64,000 bases of DNA. Origin: Prevotella sp. E13-17. Its GTDB lineage: Bacteria > Bacteroidota > Bacteroidia > Bacteroidales > Bacteroidaceae. The notes under the pieces are model-generated. The model made no database searches and had not been told where the DNA came from. It was given only the letters and a program-made list of their open reading frames with translations. Below are positions 36,101 to 44,556 of the stretch, piece by piece (the first letter of the stretch is position 1; every line of letters starts with the position of its first letter). A program made the position numbers and the translations under genes. Location: assembly GCF_022024035.1 (NCBI RefSeq), contig NZ_CP091787.1, positions 3,194,001 through 3,258,000 on the forward strand. Reading direction: 5' to 3'.

Positions 36101-37543
36101 TTATCTGTTTGGTTCACGTTCTGCCATCTCTGTTTCGGTCAGTGGCAACGGGAAAGTATATACTTTCTCGCCTATCGCATCTACGGAAGAGTAAAGAATC
36201 GTGGGTCGATTCAGTCGCTTATAAAGGAAGAACAACTGTCCTTCGCCCAGCAATTCACGACGATAGGCATACACCAGTTCCTGATAGTAATCGGTCGGAA
36301 GCTTATTGAGCGCCGTCAGGTTGCGAGCCTTGCGCAACTGGTTCAGCACCTTGCGGGCCGTCTCCGCATCACCTTGGCGATAAGCTGCCTCACTCTTGAT
36401 GAGATACATCTCACCCACACGCATCAAAGGCATTTTATAGCGATAGTAGTTATTGTTGCCACTGGGCTCGTCATATTTCCTCAGATAGCGGTTGGCAGCA
36501 TGCGTAGCAGTACCATTTTTAAACAGGAATGTATATCTGTAGTCTTGTGTTGCGTTATTGAAGTAGTCAAGCAGTCGTTCGCGCGTCACTGCAAAGCTGT
36601 AGGGCGAGTCGTCCGAGAAATAGTTGTCGGCCACATCGCTGGTCATCGTCAGATTGTTAAGTGCAAACAACAACTCGTCGGCAAGACAACGGTCTGCTCC
36701 CGTCTGCATGCTGTTCACCTTGGTCCAAGGGAACTTCTCAGAGTCTATCACCACATCAGCAGCCTTCTGCGCCTTGTCATAGTCGCCACGCCACATATAG
36801 ACACGAGCCTGCAGAGCCTTGACAGCATAGTAGTTAAGGTGAAGTTGACGGTTCAACAGATAGCCATTGTCAGTCATCTCCGTGATCTCGCGTCCTGTCA
36901 CTATAGGATCGCTGGACTCCAGCAACTGCTCAGCTGCCGACAGGTCACTGAGAATAGAGTCGGTGACAACCCGTACAGACAGTTGTGGGAACACACGGTA
37001 GGTCAGCGCCTTGCAGTAAGGGATTGACATCTGGTCGGGGTTCACCTCAAAGCTAACGCCAAAGCACCGCAACAAGTCGAAGTGCAAGAAGGCACGCAGT
37101 GCCAGAGCCTCACCCTTAATCACGTCAAAGTTGTCTTCCGAGAAGAGTCGCTTGTTGCCATCAATATGTGCCAACAAGTTGTTGACATTGGCAATCCCGC
37201 TATAGTTGGTATTCCATATACCACGAAGATAGCCTGTTGTTACCGAGGCATCATAATTATAGGCAGCGGCGTCATCATATTGCGTAGAGTAGTAGAAGTC
37301 CCACTCCTGTCCCAGCACACCAATAAAACCATAGGTCAGCTCCTTACTATACGTATTTGCAGACACCATCGACGAATACACACCTGCCAAAGCCTCCTTA
37401 TAGCCACTCTCCGTCTCAAACAACTCGGTATCCTCTACCTGCGAACGAGGCTGCACATCGAGCCAGTCGTTGCAAGCACTGACAACGGGCATCAGCAGGA
37501 CGCCCATCATGATTATCAGCAAGTCTTTCTGTATCTTTTTCAT
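36101..37543 (-). CDS. SusD/RagB family lipoprotein (480 aa)
   Basis: SusD-type lid lipoprotein. Lipobox VSAC (Cys24), then NDWLDVQPRSQVEDTELFETESGYKEALAGVYS, the standard start of the fold. TPR-like helices and the C-terminal YAYRRELLGEGQLFFLYKRL block follow. It starts 20 bases after the SusC gene, its presumed partner, and is followed by the DUF4843-type lipoprotein. Shorter than the 593-residue SusD of the first locus, which suits the RagB-like peptide importers as well as some glycan ones. Confidence 0.94.
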   Translation of the reverse strand: MKKIQKDLLIIMMGVLLMPVVSACNDWLDVQPRSQVEDTELFETESGYKEALAGVYSSMVSANTYSKELTYGFIGVLGQEWDFYYSTQYDDAAAYNYDASVTTGYLRGIWNTNYSGIANVNNLLAHIDGNKRLFSEDNFDVIKGEALALRAFLHFDLLRCFGVSFEVNPDQMSIPYCKALTYRVFPQLSVRVVTDSILSDLSAAEQLLESSDPIVTGREITEMTDNGYLLNRQLHLNYYAVKALQARVYMWRGDYDKAQKAADVVIDSEKFPWTKVNSMQTGADRCLADELLFALNNLTMTSDVADNYFSDDSPYSFAVTRERLLDYFNNATQDYRYTFLFKNGTATHAANRYLRKYDEPSGNNNYYRYKMPLMRVGEMYLIKSEAAYRQGDAETARKVLNQLRKARNLTALNKLPTDYYQELVYAYRRELLGEGQLFFLYKRLNRPTILYSSVDAIGEKVYTFPLPLTETEMAEREPNR

Positions 37544-37563
37544 CTTCTTTCCTTGTTAGTTTT

Positions 37564-40500
37564 TTAAAATGTTGCTGTCAACGAGAACGAGAATGTTCGT
37601 GCATAGGGATAGCCCAAGCCGCGTTCAGCCTTGACCGACGACAGGTGGAACACGTCGTTCACATAGCATGTCAGACGCAGACGTTCCAGTTTGGCGCGGT
37701 GCAGCCACGAGCAATACTTAAAGTCATAATAGGCTGAGATAGTTGTCAGGTCGAGCATATTATTGCGCATCACAAAGCGCGTAGAGGCATACGTCGTGGT
37801 GGGCGTGCTCGAGATATGCTTATAGAGAGCCACATCGCCGGGTGAGTTCCACGTGTCGCTGAACACACGCTTATCTACGTTGTTGGCCACGTTCACATTC
37901 TCTACACGATCCACCAGCGTCTGGTTGTAGTAGTCGCCACCCATCTGGTAGCTAAACAGCAGACTGCCACCGATACCACGATACTCGCCATTGACGCCAA
38001 AGGTGCCATGCACTTTGGGATTACTGTCGCCAGCCACAATATAGTCATCGGTGGTGTAATCATAGGTTGACGTGCCATCTTTCTTTTGAAACAACTCACG
38101 ACCGGTTGCAGGATCGATACCCAGCGAGCGCACGGCCCAGATGGCCGTCATAGACTGTCCTTCCTCATAGCGAATGATGGGCGAACTGGTCTTCTCTGCG
38201 TCCTGCTCACGATTGAACGAGCGCAGGGCATCGCTAATCTTTGTCACCTTATTTATATTATGGGCCACGCTACCCGTCACACTCAAGAATGACTGTTCCT
38301 TTTGGTAAAGACGCCAGTTGGCTGTGGCCTCTACACCTCTGTTTACAACATTACCCAAGTTTTCCATATAAGAGCTGAAGCCCGTTGAGGTCGGTATAGA
38401 CATGGCGATGAGCGCATCACGCGTCTTACTGTCGTAATAGTCGAAACGCAGGTTCACCTTGCTGGCGATACCCAGGTCCAGACCCACGGTGAAGTCGCCC
38501 GTCTGTTGCCATTTCAGGTTCTCGTTGGGCATAGCCATCAAGTAGGCGCCTGAGATGTTATCGTAAACGATGGCATCATAGAACTTATAGGTGGCTTTCG
38601 ACTGATATGGCGAGAAGTTCTGGTTACCTGTCAGACCATAGGTAACACGCAGTTTACAGAGTGTCAGCCACTTGACGTCGGCCATGAACTTTTCCTTATG
38701 CAGGTTCCATCCCGTGCCTAAGCTCCAGAATGTACCCCAACGGTTGTTACGTCCGAACACCGAAGAGCCGTTCAGACGCAAGCTGGCATCCAACAGATAG
38801 CGTTCGTCGTAAGAATAGTTGACGGCACCCGTCAAGCCCAGCGAACGCGTGGTCGTCTCTGTTCCAGATGGCACCCCACCCTCGGCATACTGCTTGGCAA
38901 ACGTGATATGATCCACATGATTATTCAAGAAGCCCCATGCTGTCATTCCCTCAGAAGACGACTGTGCCGATTGCAGCGAATAGGCCGCGTTGCTCAACAG
39001 CATATGCTTGCCCCAACGATGGGTGTAGTGTCCCGTCACATCGACAGAGATGCTGTTGCTCTCACCATTGGTGATCGCATAGCTACCACGCTGGAAGTAG
39101 CGATCGCCCGTCCATGTAGTGAAGCGGGTATGGTCGCCAGGATAGAAGTCCTCACGCTTATTGTTCTGGTGGGTGTAACCCAGTCGGGCGGTAAAACGCA
39201 GATCATCGTTAGGACGATATTCCAAATAGAAGTTCTCCGACACCTCGGTATAGTTCGAGAAGTTCTTGGTTCCTATCGAAGCATTATACAGAGGGTTATA
39301 GAACGTCTGCGTACTGCCATTTGCGCCCGGCGAGGTATAGGTGCCCAGCACCTTCAACAGGTTGCCATTATCGTCATACGGACGGAAGTATGGGTTCACG
39401 CTGACATAGTCAGAGAAACTGCCGTATGGGCTGTCATCAGCACGGTTCCCCGTCACCGTCAGTGAGTTGCGAAACATCCACTGCTGATAGCGATACGACA
39501 GATTGACGTTGCCCGACACGGTGCGTCGGCCCGACTTCTTCATCACGCCCTCAATATTATTATACATGACGCTGGCCGAGTAGCGCATCTCTTGCGTGCC
39601 GCCCTCCAGATAGGCCGTGTGCTTCTGACCAACACCCGTACGCAGGGGCTGCGACAACCAATAGGTATCAATACCTCTGGCCACGTTAGCCACCAGTTCG
39701 TTGTACTGTTCGTCCAGTTGCGACTGGAAGTAGGGCGAAGATGCCGTATAGCGACCGGACTTCTTCTCTACCGCCAGTTTCTCGGCAGCGTTACACAAGT
39801 TATAGGAGGTCAGGTCTGGCGCCTCAATGCTCAGGTCGCCCGTATAGGTGATGCGCAACTTGCCAGCCTCGGGCTGCACAGTCTCTACGACCACCACACC
39901 ATTGCTCGCCTTCGAGCCATAGATGGCTTTGGCTGCACCATCTTTCAAAATAGTCACCGACTTAATGCGATTGATGTCGAGGTCGAAGATCTGCTGCTGC
40001 GTAGCCTCGAAGCCATCAAGTATGAACAGTGGAGCATTAGGATTACCACTATAGTCGCCCTGCAGGCCGCCAAACGAGGCATTACCACGCAACGTGATGT
40101 CGCTCATGAAGTTGGGGTTCGAGCCGTTAATGCTATTCATGTCAACCACAAAGGCAGGATCAAGTGCCTGAACGGCTTTCAGCACGTTGGCGCTGGTCAC
40201 CTGTTTCAACTCATCCTTCGTGTAGGACGAGGCAGACCCCGTAAACGTAGATGACTTATGGTCAAACAGACCTGTCACCACGACTTCGCTGAGTCGATTA
40301 TCTTCATGAAGCACAATTTGCAGATTGGTCAGAGGGCGCTTGCCATCATACTTCTTGGTTTGCGTCACCATGCCCACATACGAGTAATCCACCGTGATGG
40401 TAGTGCCTTTAGGCACGTTCAGCGTGAAGCGTCCTTTTTCATCGGCCACAGCACCACCTTTAATCTCGCGCACGTAAACATTAGCGCCTTGCAGCGGTTC

Positions 40501-40689
40501 ACCTTGATTGTCAATGATTACACCCTTCAAGACCACATTTCCAACTGCATCTACTGCCTGAATGGTGGGTTTCACCGTCTGCATGGGAATAGAGGTTGGC
40601 TTATTTTCTTGAGCTGAAACATTTCCCCCGAGGATTCCAATAAATACTATTAATAAAAGAGGTTTGTAATGTAGATCCTTGATCATCAT
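37564..40689 (-). CDS. SusC-like TonB-dependent outer-membrane receptor (about 1041 aa)
   Basis: First gene of the second SusC/SusD operon. The start is taken at the ATG pair 40689/40686 (MMIKDLHYKP) because the -7 box at 40715-40722 excludes the longer in-frame opening at 40776. Signal peptide ends GNVSAQ. It continues with a carboxypeptidase-regulatory-like domain (VLKGVIIDNQGEPLQGANVYV) and a TonB box-like LSEVVVTGLF. The plug carries PLFILDGFEATQQQIFDLDINRIKSVTILKDGAAKAIYGSKASNGVVVVET; the barrel ends TFSFSLTATF. Partner of the SusD 20 bases downstream. Confidence 0.94.
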   Translation of the reverse strand: MMIKDLHYKPLLLIVFIGILGGNVSAQENKPTSIPMQTVKPTIQAVDAVGNVVLKGVIIDNQGEPLQGANVYVREIKGGAVADEKGRFTLNVPKGTTITVDYSYVGMVTQTKKYDGKRPLTNLQIVLHEDNRLSEVVVTGLFDHKSSTFTGSASSYTKDELKQVTSANVLKAVQALDPAFVVDMNSINGSNPNFMSDITLRGNASFGGLQGDYSGNPNAPLFILDGFEATQQQIFDLDINRIKSVTILKDGAAKAIYGSKASNGVVVVETVQPEAGKLRITYTGDLSIEAPDLTSYNLCNAAEKLAVEKKSGRYTASSPYFQSQLDEQYNELVANVARGIDTYWLSQPLRTGVGQKHTAYLEGGTQEMRYSASVMYNNIEGVMKKSGRRTVSGNVNLSYRYQQWMFRNSLTVTGNRADDSPYGSFSDYVSVNPYFRPYDDNGNLLKVLGTYTSPGANGSTQTFYNPLYNASIGTKNFSNYTEVSENFYLEYRPNDDLRFTARLGYTHQNNKREDFYPGDHTRFTTWTGDRYFQRGSYAITNGESNSISVDVTGHYTHRWGKHMLLSNAAYSLQSAQSSSEGMTAWGFLNNHVDHITFAKQYAEGGVPSGTETTTRSLGLTGAVNYSYDERYLLDASLRLNGSSVFGRNNRWGTFWSLGTGWNLHKEKFMADVKWLTLCKLRVTYGLTGNQNFSPYQSKATYKFYDAIVYDNISGAYLMAMPNENLKWQQTGDFTVGLDLGIASKVNLRFDYYDSKTRDALIAMSIPTSTGFSSYMENLGNVVNRGVEATANWRLYQKEQSFLSVTGSVAHNINKVTKISDALRSFNREQDAEKTSSPIIRYEEGQSMTAIWAVRSLGIDPATGRELFQKKDGTSTYDYTTDDYIVAGDSNPKVHGTFGVNGEYRGIGGSLLFSYQMGGDYYNQTLVDRVENVNVANNVDKRVFSDTWNSPGDVALYKHISSTPTTTYASTRFVMRNNMLDLTTISAYYDFKYCSWLHRAKLERLRLTCYVNDVFHLSSVKAERGLGYPYARTFSFSLTATF

Positions 40690-40714
40690 AGCTATCTTGC
40701 GTTTATGTCGGGTA

Positions 40715-40742
40715 CAAAGGTAATACTTTTTTGGTGTGCAAA
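40715..40742 (-). promoter_or_regulatory. Promoter of the second SusC/SusD operon
   Basis: On the minus strand TTTG (40739-40742) and the -7 box TACCTTTG (40715-40722) are 16 bases apart. The start codon follows about 26 bases later. Confidence 0.75.
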
Positions 40743-40769
40743 TTACAATTTGATAGTTTTTTTTCAAAA

Positions 40770-40787
40770 ATACCAAACATTTGGTAT
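40770..40787. promoter_or_regulatory. Perfect palindrome between susC and argB, candidate operator
   Basis: ATACCAAA-CA-TTTGGTAT, 8-bp perfect arms. It lies just upstream of the susC promoter and 35 bases upstream of the argB -7 box, so one dimeric regulator could reach both. Confidence 0.5.
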
Positions 40788-40797
40788 AAAAATTAAA

Positions 40798-40829
40798 TTT
40801 GGAGTATCGGATTATTTTTCGTACTTTTG
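40798..40829 (+). promoter_or_regulatory. Promoter of argB
   Basis: TTTG (40798-40801), 20-base spacer, -7 box TACTTTTG (40822-40829). This is one of the best promoter matches in the window. Confidence 0.8.
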
Positions 40830-40864
40830 CACGAAATTAGAATAAGAAGTAGTTATTTTTAGTT

Positions 40865-41644
40865 ATGAAGCAAAAGATTACTATCGTGAAAGTAGGCGGT
40901 GCCGTGGTCGAAGACGAGGCGCAACTGGCACAGCTTTTACGTGATTTCACTGCTATCCAAGGGCCTAAGATTCTGGTTCACGGCGGTGGTCGCAAAGCCA
41001 CAAAGATAGCCGAACGACTGGACATCGAGACGAAGATGGTGGATGGTCGCCGCATCACCGATGCCGACATGCTCGAGGTGGTGACCATGGTGTATGGCGG
41101 ACTGGTCAACAAGAACATCGTGGCACGTCTGCAGGCACTGGGTGCCGATGCCTTGGGACTGACAGGTGCCGATGGCAATATTCTCCTTTCAGTCAAGCGT
41201 CCCTTGAAGAATGGCATTGACTATGGCTTTGTGGGCGATGTCAAAGAGGCCAATGGTCGCAAAATAGCCCATTTCATCGAGGCAGGCCTCATCCCCGTCA
41301 TTGCCCCGCTGACCCACGATGGACAGGGACACATGCTCAACACCAATGCCGACACGATGGCTTCAGAGACCGCCAAGGCCATGGCTGCCGCAGGTTTCGA
41401 CGTGACCCTCATCTTTGCCTTCGAGAAGCCTGGTGTGCTTCGCAATCCCGACGACGACCTGTCGGTCATCAGCAACATCACCCATGCCGACTTCGAGACC
41501 TACAAGGCTGACGGAACCATCAGCGGTGGCATGCTGCCGAAAATTGAAAACGCACTCTCTGCCATCGATGCTGGCGTAGAGCGCGTTATCATTACCAAGG
41601 CCACAGCCATCGACGGACAGCACGGCACGGTCATCACGCAGTAA
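40865..41644 (+). CDS. argB: N-acylglutamate kinase (acetylglutamate kinase family)
   Basis: Second step of arginine synthesis: phosphorylation of N-acetylglutamate. In Bacteroides relatives the pathway is known to use N-succinyl intermediates, so the acyl group here is open. 259 aa, normal length. Amino-acid-kinase fold with ITIVKVGGAVVEDE at the start, ILVHGGGRKATKIAERL, MVDGRRITDADMLEVVTMVYGGLVNK, NTNADTMASETAKAM, FAFEKPGVL and GTISGGMLPKIENAL. It is monocistronic with its own promoter and terminator. The arginine-consuming speA is elsewhere in the window but not linked. Confidence 0.96.
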   Translation: MKQKITIVKVGGAVVEDEAQLAQLLRDFTAIQGPKILVHGGGRKATKIAERLDIETKMVDGRRITDADMLEVVTMVYGGLVNKNIVARLQALGADALGLTGADGNILLSVKRPLKNGIDYGFVGDVKEANGRKIAHFIEAGLIPVIAPLTHDGQGHMLNTNADTMASETAKAMAAAGFDVTLIFAFEKPGVLRNPDDDLSVISNITHADFETYKADGTISGGMLPKIENALSAIDAGVERVIITKATAIDGQHGTVITQ

Positions 41645-41690
41645 GCACCCGTCAGCAGGTCAGCACTCTGCTGAAGGCGAAAAGGCATAC

Positions 41691-41733
41691 AAAAGAAATA
41701 GCCGACGAGAGATTCCCGCCGGCTATTTCTTTT
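41691..41733 (+). terminator. Terminator of argB
   Basis: Perfect 14-bp stem (41691-41704 with 41720-41733), 15-nt loop, with T-rich 3' arm. A-rich 5' arm could also serve the convergent gene ending at 41752. Confidence 0.85.
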
Positions 41734-41751
41734 ATCTTACTTAAATAACTA

Positions 41752-42144
41752 TTATTGCACCTTACCGTCCACACATACAAGTTTGATAACTTTGACGGTC
41801 TTTTCCAGCTTCACGTCGTCGATGAAGAAAGACACGGTGAACGACTTGCCAGCAAATGCCTCGTTAATATCAGCAGCGTTGGTCTTGATCAGTCCTTCTA
41901 CTATTTGAGATACAGTGCTGAGCTTCATGTTTTCGAACTCATCACCGCCATCGATAATATCGTCAATGGTCTTTTCCAGAGCATCCACTTCATCGTCTGA
42001 CAGATTACCCTGATCAGTCACTTCATAGAACAAATAATAAGAACTGGGCTGTTCTTCTTCGTCATCATCACTGCATGAAGCTACTCCAAAACTCAATACT
42101 GCTACCATCAAGATGGCCAGCAAACTCCAAATTTTCTTGTTCAT
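41752..42144 (-). CDS. Small acidic surface lipoprotein (130 aa), unknown family
   Basis: Lipobox VASC (Cys24) followed by SDDDEEE, which fits the Bacteroidota lipoprotein export signal (Ser plus acidic run after Cys). It is therefore probably exposed on the cell surface. The mature protein is short and acidic (VDALEKTIDDIIDGGDEFENMK) with a C-terminal beta region (FTVSFFIDDVKLEKTVKVIKLV). I recognise no family. It is monocistronic, with a promoter about 150 bases upstream giving a long leader, and lies convergent with argB. Confidence 0.8.
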   Translation of the reverse strand: MNKKIWSLLAILMVAVLSFGVASCSDDDEEEQPSSYYLFYEVTDQGNLSDDEVDALEKTIDDIIDGGDEFENMKLSTVSQIVEGLIKTNAADINEAFAGKSFTVSFFIDDVKLEKTVKVIKLVCVDGKVQ

Positions 42145-42295
42145 TGTTAAATGTTTAAATTAGTATATTAATAAAAATAAGTTAGATTCACTTTCCTCAT
42201 AAAAACACGAAAGCCTCGGGTGTTATGAAAAACAGTTCATATGATGTATTTCCTGTCTCTTTTTATCCATTAGGTTCGCGTCTTCTTTCGGTTGG

Positions 42296-42326
42296 CAAAA
42301 GTATTAAAAAAAAATGAGAGCACAAA
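42296..42326 (-). promoter_or_regulatory. Promoter of the small surface lipoprotein
   Basis: Minus strand TTTG (42323-42326), 19-base spacer, -7 box TACTTTTG (42296-42303). Start of transcription would be about 145 bases before the ATG. Confidence 0.75.
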
Positions 42327-42541
42327 ATTTTTCCAAGGATTATTTTTTAATTTTTAGGGAAAATCGCTATTCTCCTCAAGAAATTCTCTCTTTCATGTTC
42401 ATTTTATTCAAAATTCGGGCATTTCTTTCTGGCCTTTTCAATTATCATCTTATATAAATAAGTCCAAAAAGCAAGATAAGAGCACCCCTAAAACGTCAAA
42501 AAACTGGAGTATCATTGCAAACTTTCATGCCAGAAAAGCAG

Positions 42542-42582
42542 GAACGGGTTTTTAATCCATCCGATGAATCAAAAACCCGTTC
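42542..42582 (-). terminator. Terminator of the DEAD-box helicase gene
   Basis: Perfect 12-bp stem (42542-42553 with 42571-42582) 39 bases after the stop. On the minus strand the 3' arm ends in CCCGTTC and is followed by CTGCTTTTC, so the T-tract is weak. Confidence 0.65.
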
Positions 42583-42620
42583 TTTCCTTTTATTTCTATC
42601 GTCACAGGTGCTTTTTCAAC

Positions 42621-44450
42621 CTATTTCTTTTTAGGTTTGCGGCGGGCCCAGCCCTCTTCACTGAAGTCGGGCTCCTCGCCCTTGAAATCTACACGATTGG
42701 CATTCTGCATCAGCGAGCGCCAATCTTCCTTTTTATACTGGCGCTGGGGGCGCTGGCCTCCCTGTGCTTTCTGACTGCCACGCGAGTTGCGACGACCGTG
42801 TTCGCCTTGACGTCCCTGTGGACCTGTCTTGTCGTCCTCTTCATTGCATCGCACGGTACGTCCCTTGTAGCGGATGCCTGTCAACTGCGTCATCACCTTG
42901 CGGGCATCCTTCTCAGGCACCTCGAAATAAGAGATGGTGTCCAACAGGTCGATATGTCCCACGGCCTGACGACCGCCCACATAGCGATTCAACGTCTGCA
43001 TCAGCACACCGGGGAAGAAACCGTCCTTCTTTCCCAAGTTGATAAAGAGTCGCTTGAATCCCTTCTCGGGCTTGTTGTTGCGCTTCTCGCGGTCGCTCTG
43101 CGGACGACGTTCTTTCTCTTTGGTGGGTACTTCAATCTCAGGTGCATCGGCATAATAAGCCAGGAACTTGCCAAACTCCAGCGACACGATTTTCTTGATG
43201 AGTTCCTCTTTGTCGATAAACTCAAAGTAGCGACTGATGTCCTGCATAAAAGGTGCGATTTCATCGTCGTTCACGTCGGTCTTCACGATCTGGTCCATCA
43301 CCTTGTAGAGCTGCTTCTTGCAAATCTCTTCGGCCGATGGAATCGGTGTTTCCACAAAGCTCTTGCCAATCACCTTTTCGATGTTACGAATCTTGAACTT
43401 CTCCTTCGAGTGAACGATAGAGATGCTGGTGCCTTTCTTGCCTGCACGCCCTGTACGTCCCGAACGGTGGGTGTAGTTCTCAATGTCGTCGGGCAGACCG
43501 AAGTTGATGACGTGGGTCAGGTCGTCCACGTCGAGGCCGCGTGCAGCCACATCGGTAGCCACCAGCAACTGTGTCAGATGCTGACGGAACTTCTGCATTG
43601 TCAGGTCACGCTGCTGCTGTGACAGGTCGCCATGCAGCGACTCAGCATTATAGCCGTCGCGTATCAGCTTGTCGGCCACCTCTTGAGTCTCCAGTTTTGT
43701 TCTGCAGAAGATGATAGCAAAAATCTTTGGATAGTAATCGACAATTCGTTTCAGCGCCAGATACTTATCTTTGGCCTGCACCATATAATAAATGTGGTTC
43801 ACGTTCTCGGCTCCTTCGTTGCGCGAGCCCACCACAATCTCCTGATGGTCTTTCAAATAGCGTTTCGCCACACGCTCCACGTCGCGACTCATCGTGGCCG
43901 AGAACATCAGTGTGTTATGATCGTCGGGCAATGCCTCAAAGATTTCCTCGATACTGTCGGTAAAGCCCATGTTCAGCATCTCGTCGGCTTCGTCAAGCAC
44001 GATGTTGCGCACCTTCTCCAGATGCACATACCCACGGTTCTTCAAGTCAATGAGTCGGCCCGGCGTGGCCACAATGATCTGCGCACCTTTCTTCAGGGCG
44101 CGTATTTGCTGTTCGATGGCAGCACCGCCATAGACGGCTTCTACATGTATGCCGTCCATGTATTTTGAAAAGTCGCGCAGGTCGTCGGCGATCTGCAAGC
44201 AGAGCTCACGTGTAGGGCTCAGCACCAGTGCCTGCGTGTCGCGACTGTTCATGTCTATTCTCATCAGCAGGGGAATACCAAACGAGGCTGTTTTGCCCGT
44301 TCCCGTCTGTGCCAGAGCGATGGTGTCTTGCCTACTTTCCAACAGCGTAGGTATCACTGCCTCTTGCACAGGCATGGGCTGCACAAACCCCATTTCTTCG
44401 ATGGCTCGGCGTATCTCTACGCTTACACCCAGTTCTTCAAATGTCTTCAT
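42621..44450 (-). CDS. DEAD-box ATP-dependent RNA helicase with DbpA-like RNA-binding domain
   Basis: Cytoplasmic RNA helicase (609 aa) for ribosome assembly or mRNA remodelling. Motifs in order: Q motif FVQPMPVQEAVIP, Walker A AQTGTGKT, PTRELCLQ, GGAAIEQQ, TPGRLID, DEADEML, SATMS, FCRTKLETQEV, ATDVAARGLDV and HRSGRTGRAGKKG. After the core, residues about 485-555 form a DbpA/CsdA-type RNA-binding domain (KRLFINLGKKDGFFPGVLMQTLN ... ISYFEVPEKDARKVM). A basic Gln/Gly/Arg-rich tail ends RRKPKKK. Divergent from the LOG gene; -7 box 20 bases upstream. Confidence 0.96.
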   Translation of the reverse strand: MKTFEELGVSVEIRRAIEEMGFVQPMPVQEAVIPTLLESRQDTIALAQTGTGKTASFGIPLLMRIDMNSRDTQALVLSPTRELCLQIADDLRDFSKYMDGIHVEAVYGGAAIEQQIRALKKGAQIIVATPGRLIDLKNRGYVHLEKVRNIVLDEADEMLNMGFTDSIEEIFEALPDDHNTLMFSATMSRDVERVAKRYLKDHQEIVVGSRNEGAENVNHIYYMVQAKDKYLALKRIVDYYPKIFAIIFCRTKLETQEVADKLIRDGYNAESLHGDLSQQQRDLTMQKFRQHLTQLLVATDVAARGLDVDDLTHVINFGLPDDIENYTHRSGRTGRAGKKGTSISIVHSKEKFKIRNIEKVIGKSFVETPIPSAEEICKKQLYKVMDQIVKTDVNDDEIAPFMQDISRYFEFIDKEELIKKIVSLEFGKFLAYYADAPEIEVPTKEKERRPQSDREKRNNKPEKGFKRLFINLGKKDGFFPGVLMQTLNRYVGGRQAVGHIDLLDTISYFEVPEKDARKVMTQLTGIRYKGRTVRCNEEDDKTGPQGRQGEHGRRNSRGSQKAQGGQRPQRQYKKEDWRSLMQNANRVDFKGEEPDFSEEGWARRKPKKK

Positions 44451-44469
44451 ACAATAATTATTATCTGCG

Positions 44470-44477
44470 CAAAGTTA
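44470..44477 (-). promoter_or_regulatory. -7 box of the DEAD-box helicase gene
   Basis: TAACTTTG on the minus strand, 20 bases before the start codon. Confidence 0.7.
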
Positions 44478-44543
44478 CGCATTAATTTTCAATAATCTAC
44501 ACTTAATTCTCTTTTTTCAATTACAGATATCCAATTTAATTAC

Positions 44544-44551
44544 TATCTTTG
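44544..44551 (+). promoter_or_regulatory. -7 box of the LOG-family gene
   Basis: TATCTTTG ends only 5 bases before the ATG at 44557, so the mRNA should be leaderless or nearly so. Confidence 0.75.
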
Positions 44552-44556
44552 CAGTC

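Larger units (their letters stand above)
42145..42620. other. 476-base intergenic region
   Basis: Contains the leader (about 42145-42290) and promoter (42296-42326) of the small surface lipoprotein. Within the leader a weak hairpin (ACAC/GTGT around 42205-42223) is followed on minus by TTTTT. Then about 200 AT-rich bases show no gene, and the terminator of the DEAD-box helicase lies at 42542-42582. Confidence 0.6.

Noticed and set aside
36005..37027. 340-codon plus-strand ORF
   Set aside because: Antisense to the SusD and DUF4843-type genes; composition typical of reverse-frame shadow.
40690..40776. N-terminal extension of the second-operon SusC (start at 40776)
   Set aside because: A TTTG/TACCTTTG promoter lies inside this stretch and the signal peptide begins at 40689, so the extension would not be transcribed.
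42564..43622. 352-codon plus-strand ORF opposite the DEAD-box helicase
   Set aside because: Starts within the helicase terminator and is antisense to its conserved RNA-binding and helicase C-domain.
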